Source of the DNA: Hydractinia symbiolongicarpus
Taxonomy: Eukaryota; Cnidaria; Hydrozoa; Anthoathecata; Hydractiniidae
Reading direction: 5' to 3'
Assembly (NCBI RefSeq): GCF_029227915.1
Contig: NC_079879.1
Coordinates: 10,974,001-11,038,000 of the forward strand
Length of the DNA stretch: 64,000 nucleotides
Part shown: piece by piece, positions 47,166-64,000 of the stretch
Layout: each line of letters begins with the position of its first letter
Position numbering within the stretch: position 1 is the first letter of the stretch
The notes under the pieces: model-generated
Database searches by the model: none
Seen by the model: the letters and a program-made list of their open reading frames with translations, nothing else
What the model was told of the DNA's origin: nothing
Translations under genes and position numbers: made by a program

Positions 47166-47884
47166 GAGCCTGATTATATGAGGCGAGTTGGCTCGGTGTT
47201 GAGGCGAGTTGGCTCGGTGTTGACCCGGTTGGCGGGTCAGCCCGTTTGAAAAATTACATATTATATGGGAAAAGTCAACACGGGTCAAGACCTACACTTG
47301 TGCCGGGTTGAAAAAAAGTGCGCATAATTTTTAAAAAATGGCGGATGCAAGATGTGAACATACAAGCGAAATTAAATTAAAAATCATTAAGTATTTTTGG
47401 TCGCCAATAATTTGTTATTCCTAATCCCAGGTGTTCTCTATTTGCCATTGCTTCGAAGAAATCGCCTAATACAGAACATATTGACATATTTTTTAACAAA
47501 ACGAAGGAAACTTTCAAAACGTTTGAAACACCAACAGGGAAATCCACGTAATATGCTCCACAAGTTCTACAGTCCATTTAAACTTGTCTGCTGCTTCGCT
47601 TGTAATTATTGTTTTTCCTCTGTTTTGGATCACAATACGCATGCTCTTCTTTTTCAACCCAGCCCTGGCTCGGCAAAGTGATATTATATGAGCCGAGTCA
47701 ACCCACCTAATAAACCTGTCCCGGGTTGAAAAAACGAGCCAGCTCGCCTAGGCGGGTTAACTCACCTTATATAATGTCAAATATTTTTTGTAGTGATCTG
47801 CCATTATGCCGAGCTGTTTAATTTTATCATGCTGAGCATGTGGCGAGCCAACACCGAGCCAACTCGCCTCATATAATCAGACTC
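47166..47884. mobile_element. PIF/Harbinger-like MITE, 719 bp
   Basis: The terminal inverted repeats run GAGCCTGATTATATGAGGCG and AGTTGGCTCGGTGTTG, with one mismatch between ends. TTA trinucleotides flank it on both sides (47163-47165 and 47885-47887), as in the TWA duplication of PIF/Harbinger. Subterminal GAGTTGGCTCGG units recur inside each end. Internal ORFs are short and unrecognised. Confidence 0.8.
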
Positions 47885-47887
47885 TTA

Positions 47888-49449
47888 CGCTGTTTTTGGA
47901 AACCCCTCTAGTTCGGGAACTGTAGCAATTTTTTGGCAGAAGATATTTTGGCCGCATATAGCTTAAGTTGATTAATTTTTGTGAAGACTTTTTCACGAAA
48001 CTAGTATTTGCCGCAATTTTCATTTATTCTAGCCCTATTTGAGATAAGGTTTTAATTGAACTCGTTCACATCACAGATGCTAGTCTTTTTTTATCAACTA
48101 CAAAAAAAAAAGATTTTGCCGAGAAAAACTAGTTTTTTCAAGTTTCGCAAAACTAATTTCTCATTTGGCAAAGACTTTTCGTGAATTGACATATTTTTGG
48201 CAAATATGGATAAAATTCGCGAAATTCAAGAAAAATAATCTAATTCATGGCTTTGAAAACTAACTAAGTAACCTTTCTAACATGATAAGTATTTTATATT
48301 ATACTAGTCGTTAGCCCGTGGAAAATCCACGGGTTCGCCCGTCCTTTTTTTATACCGCATTGCGTGCTTCTCGCTATTGCGCAGCTAAGCTACCATTTTG
48401 CGTGACAGACAGACGGACGGACGGACAGACGTATACGGGCATTATAATATAGATTATTTATGAAGATTACTTCCTCCTCGATAAAGGTACGGACACATTG
48501 TAATCCTTTTTCAAGTGTTATCTTTGGTGACACAAGTCCATTCCGAGGAGCAGTGGTTAAAATATGGCATGACAGTGCATGTATTAATAGATTTATAGTG
48601 TGAGGTAATGGTTCTGATATTAAAATATTTAATTAGGATTTTTCTATTTATGTCATGTGGTCTTTTACGTGTTTTTTGATCAAAAATACACCCCAAAGAA
48701 TCTTCATGTAGATCTGATTCCGTGTCATTCATAAAAGTAAAGCAGTCGTAAGTAGAACTTGACTCAAACCAGTCAAACGTAGCATAAAATCTTCATCTTA
48801 GTAAAAGCAAAAGTTAATAGCAGGAGCTAGACAAGACAAAGAGTCGACAGGAAACGAAGAGTTTTATACGTCAAATTGGACATGCTAAATAAACAAAGGA
48901 AAAATTTTAAGTTTAAAAAAAAAGAAGAGAAAAAACTGTACCAAAACTCCAAGCAGACTGGAAATTTTTTTTCTTCTCTTCTACCAATCCTTCATGCACC
49001 AATAAAGCTATTGTTTTTAACTAGAAACCCCAAACTTTTAAAGTAAACCATATTCATATATAAAAAAACGTGGATACTTATTACCATGAGAGAAATAAAA
49101 GGTGGAAACGTTATATCCAAGTAAGACAGCGAGTTTACAGTAATCGCCATGACAAACTAATTTTGTAAAAATTAACATATGTGGAGGAGAGCGGCATCAA
49201 TTAAAATGTAAGGCGGAGAGTAGTTGATAAACATAGCAATATATTATTATTCAATGGACAAAATTTGTCGATATTTTGCGTTAAATCGTTGAAGAAGCTG
49301 TGTCTTACAGAGATAAGCGTTTTTAAAAAAAATATCAGTAGATTTACACAATTGGGCACAACCAAGTTACACTTTAACACGACTCACTTTAAAAACATCA
49401 AGTGAAACGAAACCTCTTCTAGTTAGCTAAACAATTCTAAACATTCGAT
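47888..49449. other. Intergenic region before the 49.5-kb gene
   Basis: Holds the short element at 48303-48453 and otherwise no recognised gene. The last few hundred bases should contain the promoter of the downstream plus-strand gene. Confidence 0.4.
48303..48453 (+). mobile_element. Short interspersed element with CCCGTGG hairpin head
   Basis: Opens ACTAGTCGTTAGCCCGTGGA with a 7-bp hairpin (CCCGTGG/CCACGGG), has GACAGACAGACGGACGGACG in the middle and closes ATTATAATATAGATT. A reverse-strand relative lies at 53335-53455, and the opening and closing bases also match the repeat pair at 31930-33249. Confidence 0.7.
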
Positions 49450-50224
49450 ATGGGTGTACAAGAGGAACATGATAGCATTGTGTCTGGCAAAGGTGAAAAC
49501 CAAGTGCGAGCCATGAAAGAGGAAGCAGAAGAACTTAAAGAATTTTATGTGAGTAGTTGCTTAGATACAATATGGGCAAATGTCTCCCTAGCTAAAAATT
49601 TATTTTAAAAACCTTAGAGTTCACTACAGAAAGGTAATAACGGAATACAACAAGGTTAGAATGAAACGTCATATTAATAAGATTCCGAAATTCGATTGTT
49701 TAAAGAAAATTAGCTCTTCAGTAAAATTATTCTAACCATCCCAAGTGTCTTTTGATTTCACCGGAGCTTTCGCAAGTGTTTTTTGATTGTATCGGAACGA
49801 TGAGAAATGTGAGATATTTTACCCCTCGACCCACTTAAGAATCTATTACGAAATGTAGGATTTCTGTTGATTTTTAAGTAGAAATAATTTTGTTTAGAAG
49901 AAACTAAAGTCGCAGAATGACTCCCACCATAGAAGTATCGTAGGCTTGACGACGGAAAAAGAAGACGTTCGAATGCGCATCCGAGCGTTACTTAATAAAC
50001 GCCAAGCAGCCGAAGGTCCGGACTTCGACGAATATCAAATCCAACGACGCGTCTCAAAGACGTACGAACCTATCGATCACCAGCGACGAAAATCGTCGTC
50101 GACAAGACGCCCCGTTATGTCTACCACTGCCGAAGTGACTACAGAAAAAACCGTGCTAGAGCACGAACCAGAAGTAAAATCATCAATGCCTGCCAGTATC
50201 ACTGTAACACTAAATACGAATTAG
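49450..50224 (+). CDS. Unrecognised two-exon protein, 141 residues
   Basis: Exons 49450-49548 and 49898-50224 join at phase 0 with GT-AG borders. It starts MGVQEEHDSIVSGKGENQVR. A Glu/Lys-rich helical segment spans the splice (MKEEAEELKEFYKKLKSQND) and may form a short coiled coil with LTTEKEDVRMRIRALLNKRQ. Then follow a basic Ser/Arg stretch (DHQRRKSSSTRRP), a Thr/Val/Glu-rich part and the end ITVTLNTN. No signal peptide or membrane helix. The RRKSSSTRR sites could be kinase targets. Higher GC and regular codons than the flanks support coding. I do not recognise a family. Confidence 0.6.
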
Positions 50225-50892
50225 GAGCGAAAAAAACACCCTTTATTTATGCTATTTTGTAACTATGTTTATATCAACTACACGTAAGAATACACAAATC
50301 CTTTCTATTTACACACGCAAATGCAGTTGACACTTAGAGGCATGCCCACCCTTGCACCCATAGGGAAAATATTGTTTTTAGGAGTATTTTGAGTAGGTAA
50401 TGGCTTTGCTTGCTCACATAATTTTGAAAAACACACATTTTTTAATGCAAGCAATAAAACAAAAACATTTTTGTGTATCTATTAAAACTTTAGGCAAATA
50501 CTTAAAGTAAGTATACACTTCTATATGTAAACAATCTTATCTCCCATTTACACAAGTCGGCCATATTTAAAAACCACCCTTAATCACCCTGTTTCTGATT
50601 TCCGTTTTTTTTGTTTTCTTACATAAAAAGGTGACAAGTTCCAAATTATTCTTGTAGTGGAGTGGCGGATAAAATAATGAGAAGTGGATTGGGGCGGAGT
50701 TTCATTCAAAACAAAAATTGAGCTGATTCCTTTTAAGGTTGTGCGAAAAGAAAAAGGTTTTTTTAAAATAAATAAAAACTCCATACTGAGAATTTAAAAT
50801 AACAACAATTATTAACACTTATGTCAACAGGACATTTAAAACCTAACATCCAACCTAAATAGCTAGCTCTTCACCGCAAGGTCTTTCTTGAA
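50225..50892. other. Interval between convergent genes
   Basis: 3' flanks of the 141-residue gene and of FIGNL1, which end toward each other. No other feature seen. Confidence 0.5.
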
Positions 50893-59746
<8,854 letters not shown>

Positions 59747-61774
59747 TGTAAAAATTATGTGTCTAAGTGAATATTTTTAAACGTATAATAGTGTTATTAG
59801 TTATGCAGTAACAAAAATTTTGTCTTCAAACAATGAAGCATGAAGGTCTTCGGAAGGTGTATAGCTGAAGAAAATTTGTGATGGACAAAATATGACAAAG
59901 CGTAAAACAATTAAACACTAAAAAAAATGCTGAGCGAAATTAGAAAAAGTTTCGTAAATGTAAGACAAAAACGTTGAATATATCAATTTTTATTGATAAG
60001 ACAGAAGGTAAAATTTGAAGAACCCTAAATGTACAGTAGGCCTCCTTTACCACTAACTTCTACTTTCAGCTAGAATAAGTACAAAATATTTTAGAAATTA
60101 TGTATGAAAAATAAATATAGAACTTTTGACAAATATAAATTTCTATGTTTTGACTGTAATAGAGAAAGCTTTGTTTATAAAAAATCATCTAAATTTTACT
60201 TAACACCATAAAACACTCAACATGTTGGCTTTGGTAAATTAAAATTTGTAATTCAGGGTTCAAATTAGGAATATAAATTCAGTTTGCAAATATTTGCTGA
60301 CTGTAAAGAACAAAATCTCTTTGCAGCTGTGGTCTTTCTATTTATCTTTCGTTAATGGTTATTTTGTTGCAACTATGATAAAAATAGGTTCTAAAAATGG
60401 TTGATGAAAAAATGGGATTCGCAATTTTAAGATTTTTTTTGTTGAAAGTTTCACAAAAACGGCATTTCTACCTACTTTCAATATTGTAAATTGTAATTAA
60501 AATAACCACAGAAACACAAGTTTTCTAATTAAAAACTCTGATTACTTGCAGTCAATTAACTTGGAAAACATCAAGATCAGAGCCACCTTTCATCCAAAAA
60601 AAAATTTCTGATAACGGTAGTTATTTTAGAGAACAACGATTCTGTTGCCCTGAATAAGCACTAAATGTTTGTCAATGACGGGGAATATATGATTGAAAAA
60701 AAATACAGACAGGGTGTAATCCAGCATTTTCAATAGCTGTTAAACGGCAATATCGCAATCAAAATTTATTTCAATTTCCCAATTTATTGGAGGAGCTAAT
60801 TATATTCACTACAAAATATGGGACTTATAGTCTAATCTTATGCAAGTTGTGAAAGTACAAGACTTCAATAACACCTAAGATTCCCTTGATGAAATTCCCA
60901 TTCTGGGATTTAACGGTCCTTATTTTGCATTCCTGGATTACACCCTGAAAGGATATCAGAACAACAAAAATTATAGAACCTATCTTGTCTAGTAAAATTA
61001 AAATATCAGCTTACACAATGCATAATGCAATTATATTTTGTAAAGAAAAACACACAAAAACAGTTGTCATTTCCAACAAATGTCAGTTTGAAATTGTACA
61101 TTGTAAAATAAAGACACTTTTTGCTCTACATTAAATCACACATTCAAATGGCCGCACCTTTCATCAGTTAAACACTAGGGTTCAATTTTTATTACAGCAA
61201 AGATGCCAACTCTCTTATTGGTTCGTAAAGAAGTTTTCCGTTTAAAAACGCTTGCAAGTTAACTTGTATTCCAAAGTTGCTAAAATACAGGCGTTGCGGT
61301 CAGAAGAAATTTGCAATGCACACGCCCAGAAACTAAATGCTGATACTATAGCTATGAATGACGTTATAGCAAGCATGCTTATTAAAATAAAAAATTGATT
61401 TACTAACTTCTACATAATTCTATCAAACAAAGTTGGAAAATTAAAATATTGGTCCAATCTACCGAAGCTTATAAATTTGTGCATGGATATATAATAGAAT
61501 TTATCCACTCCTGGTAACAAAAGTCTAAACTTAATTGGTATAAAGCAGAGAAAACTTTGAAACAATATCAAACAAAAATTTTATATACAAAAAACATGGA
61601 AAATGTTCCAAAAGATATACTGCCATGGCAAAGGTTTTATTTCAAGCTATTGAGGCAAAGCTATTATTCCAGGCTTTTGTGCTATCAAATTAAGTGTTTT
61701 TATGCAGGATATACTTATCAATAACTATCTACATGACTAAATAACATGTTAAAAATAATCCCTAAACTTTATCA
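59747..61774. other. Intergenic region between FIGNL1 and GCNA
   Basis: Two kb between genes on the same strand: upstream side of FIGNL1 and 3' side of GCNA. Only the small inverted-repeat element at 60710-60947 was recognised. Confidence 0.5.
60710..60947. mobile_element. 238-bp MITE with CAGGGTGTAATCC ends
   Basis: The left end is CAGGGTGTAATCCAGC and the right end, reversed, CAGGGTGTAATCCAGG. There is no coding frame. A hAT-type CAGGG start is possible, but flanking 8-mers do not match, so the class is open. Confidence 0.7.
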
Positions 61775-63547
61775 TTAAACAGAACATGCCTCATTTTCCT
61801 TGTTTTGCAATTTAAATATTTTAAATTTCTGAGAAATATTTTCCATTAGTTGTTTATGTGAAAAACCTGGGTTAGCCTTTTTCACACTAGCAAAGTTTTC
61901 TTTCACAAACAATGCATATGAGTTTGGAGTTTTCGGTGTTTGTTTATTGTTTTGGATTAGTTCAGGAATTCCTCCACATCTCGCACAGACATGAGATGAG
62001 TTGATTGATTTACTGTGACGACCAAATATCTGTCCACAGCCATTACATTGATAATTATATTTGGTGTGAATTTCATACTGGTGACATCTACTAATGACAG
62101 GAATGTCAGGATGAATTTTATTTGCACGTTTTGCCCAATATTTCCATGCTGGTCCGTGTCCTGCTTTTTTTCCATCAATGATCCAAGTAGCAGCATGGCA
62201 TAGTTCATGTATCAATGTATCACGGATTCTCTCAACACAATCAATAACTTTATCGGAAAGTTCAATTCGACTTGTTCTGTCATTGGCTAAGTGTGAATAA
62301 TAACAGAATCCAGCTGTTTTGGTCATGCGATTATTCCAAGTAATCCTAAAATCGGATGGAAGTTTATCACCAAATACAGTGTGATTAAACAGCTTAAATA
62401 AATCTTTTACTGCTCCATCTTTTATTTTATTAAACTCGCGTTTATATGCTGGTGTGCCAGGTACAGATTTGGGAGTATGAAGACGATTTATCATAGTTCT
62501 GGCTGCAGACTTTGGAGTAACCAAAGAGTTAAATTTACTACTTGATAACACTTTTTTGGCAGCCAACATGGGTTTTGGTGTTTTAAACGTTGCTTCATCA
62601 AAAACATCATCCACAATGAACTCGCTCATATCATCACTGGAAGTACTTTCAACATCTAATTCAGCAAAACCTTTTTTTAAAGTCCCAATGTAATCATCAA
62701 GCTGATCTTCATCACTGCTAACAAGAGATACAACATTGGATTGTTTTGAATTTCTCTCACTTTTGCATGTATTTTTAGAAATAAGGTTATTCAGCACTGC
62801 AGTTTGATTAAAACTATTATCCTCGTCGCTGTCATAAGTAATTTTCTTTTTGGTACAGTCATGAAGATTGTTTGGCACACAACTCATGCTGTTTCCATCA
62901 TCACTACTTTCAGACACGCGATTTATAGTCCTGTTTTTGACCTGAACTAAATTTTCTTCCTCGTCATCACTGACTATGCGCTGCAACTTTTTCTTTCTGC
63001 CAACAGCCAATAAACTTTCATTTCCACTCTTCCTTGTGCTTGAGCTGCCATTTTTGAGATTATTATCGCTGTCTGATTCAACATCAGTTTTTTCACTGTC
63101 AGTCTCATCTGCTTTTTCATCCTCATTGTCGCTAAGGATAACCTGGGTACGATTTCTATGTTTGACATACAAAGGACTTTCATTAGGTCCTTCCTCATTA
63201 TTTATTTCGTTTATTTCATTATCTTCGTCACAGGACTCTTCACTTTCATTTTCACTTTCTGAAGATGAAATAAATTTTGGTAGAACACAAACAGATTTTC
63301 TGCTCTTTCTAAAACTCTTTCGACCAACATGTCCAATGTTTTCACCAGAACTGGAAAGCACATTATCATTGTCAGAAAGACTTTTGTTGAAACTTTTTAA
63401 AAGGTTTTTTGGTGCAGAACACTCTGGACAGTTTTGTTCTAAATGCATCTGCTTTAGTGTCTGGGCTGTTTCTTTCATTGCATCAATGCTGGCAAAATTT
63501 AAACTTACTGCAAAGTTTTCAGCTAGCTCTTTAATAGTTTCTTCCAT
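61775..63547 (-). CDS. GCNA: GCNA (acidic SprT-type metalloprotease)
   Basis: A single open frame of 590 residues from ATG 63547 (MEETIKELAENFAV). This start is chosen because an intron acceptor (TTTTTAG) lies about 20 bases upstream, so the longer open frame runs into an intron. The first 350 residues are Ser/Asp/Glu-rich with several SUMO-interacting-like lines (VSLVSSDEDQ, TQVILSDNEDE, LQRIVSDDEEE). A SprT-like domain (about 385-530) has the zinc protease motif HELCH at about 447-451, then a zinc ribbon CNGCGQIF and CARCGG (about 501-526). The C-terminus is an HMG-box-like stretch (PNSYALFVKENFASVKKANP). GCNA removes DNA-protein crosslinks in germ cells and early embryos. The entire coding region is in one exon, unlike the other host genes here. 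Confidence 0.95.
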   Translation of the reverse strand: MEETIKELAENFAVSLNFASIDAMKETAQTLKQMHLEQNCPECSAPKNLLKSFNKSLSDNDNVLSSSGENIGHVGRKSFRKSRKSVCVLPKFISSSESENESEESCDEDNEINEINNEEGPNESPLYVKHRNRTQVILSDNEDEKADETDSEKTDVESDSDNNLKNGSSSTRKSGNESLLAVGRKKKLQRIVSDDEEENLVQVKNRTINRVSESSDDGNSMSCVPNNLHDCTKKKITYDSDEDNSFNQTAVLNNLISKNTCKSERNSKQSNVVSLVSSDEDQLDDYIGTLKKGFAELDVESTSSDDMSEFIVDDVFDEATFKTPKPMLAAKKVLSSSKFNSLVTPKSAARTMINRLHTPKSVPGTPAYKREFNKIKDGAVKDLFKLFNHTVFGDKLPSDFRITWNNRMTKTAGFCYYSHLANDRTSRIELSDKVIDCVERIRDTLIHELCHAATWIIDGKKAGHGPAWKYWAKRANKIHPDIPVISRCHQYEIHTKYNYQCNGCGQIFGRHSKSINSSHVCARCGGIPELIQNNKQTPKTPNSYALFVKENFASVKKANPGFSHKQLMENISQKFKIFKLQNKENEACSV

Positions 63548-64000
63548 AGTAAATATACTTAACAGCCTAAAAACATAACAAAATGTATTAGGGTTATGTT
63601 TTAAATACTTTTTACAAACTTTTAAAATGACTATGTATTTTCTGTGGAAACTACTATAGTAACAATGTGAAAGAATATAGGAATAGTGGAACGCCAAAAA
63701 AGATAGAAATAAGGTACTACATTGAGAAATACCTGATGGCAGTGCCATTGATGGCCTAGAAATGATACCTACCATACTGCTCTATTACTAGAAGTAAACC
63801 ATTTTGCTGTGCTCAATGTGATTGTGAAGATATGAATAGATTAAAATAGAATTTAGGACAAAAAAAAATGTTTTCCTGGATTGTGTTTTGGTGACAGCAT
63901 GAAAATCATAACAGGAGCACTGCTAAGCAATAGAAATATAAAGAAATTTTACTGCCTAAAAAAATTAAATCACATAGGTGAAGTAAGGTGAGTGGTACAG
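63548..64000. other. 5' flank and 5' UTR intron of GCNA
   Basis: An acceptor about 20 bases before the GCNA ATG implies a noncoding first exon further upstream, perhaps within 63.6-63.8 kb or beyond the window end. No gene seen. Confidence 0.5.

Noticed and set aside
62976-63578. 200-residue Ser/Leu/Phe-rich frame opposite GCNA
   Set aside because: It is the antisense shadow of the acidic Ser/Asp/Glu region.
63548-63775. Extra 76 residues before the GCNA Met
   Set aside because: An intron acceptor lies about 20 bases upstream of the conserved-looking Met, and the extension has no family features.

Overview
This window is animal nuclear DNA. It is AT-rich, its genes are split by many short GT-AG introns, and there are many short inverted-repeat transposons. 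The protein families and repeats suggest a cnidarian, probably a hydrozoan, but that is inference. I derived the gene models by hand from splice sites and reading-frame continuity, with no transcripts or database searches.

Layout. (1) 1 to about 9.2 kb is a decayed Maverick/Polinton DNA element. It holds an integrase, two zinc-repeat HNH nuclease copies, a packaging-type ATPase, several small ORFs (some with membrane segments) and a protein-primed family-B DNA polymerase. Most of these are broken, and no capsid or protease gene is visible. (2) 10.1-14.8 kb (-) is an 11-exon PTB-domain clathrin adaptor of the LDLRAP1/ARH type. (3) 17.9-18.9 kb (-) is a three-exon type-1 cystatin (stefin). (4) 22.5-26.1 kb (+) is a ten-exon ESCRT-III CHMP1. 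(5) 27.9-35.4 kb (-) is a five-exon protein with three death-fold domains and an acidic linker, the least familiar host gene here. (6) 34.3-49 kb is a transposon graveyard. It contains a tyrosine recombinase fragment, a foldback MITE, a 2-kb element with motif-repeat termini and an integrase remnant, THAP and C2H2 pseudogenes, a Helitron N-terminal fragment beside an RPA1-like ORF with one amber stop, a pogo-like MITE and a PIF/Harbinger-like MITE. (7) 49.5-50.2 kb (+) is an unrecognised two-exon gene. (8) 50.9-59.7 kb (-) is a 17-exon FIGNL1 AAA ATPase with a RAD51-binding FxxA motif. (9) 61.8-63.5 kb (-) is GCNA, with its whole coding region in one exon: acidic SIM-rich N-terminus, SprT protease, zinc ribbon and HMG box.

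How the genes relate. FIGNL1 and GCNA lie next to each other on the same strand and both serve genome stability and germline repair (RAD51 turnover and DNA-protein crosslink repair). The adaptor, CHMP1 and cystatin genes are general membrane-traffic and proteolysis genes. I see no operon-like link among them. No tRNA, rRNA or CRISPR array was recognised.
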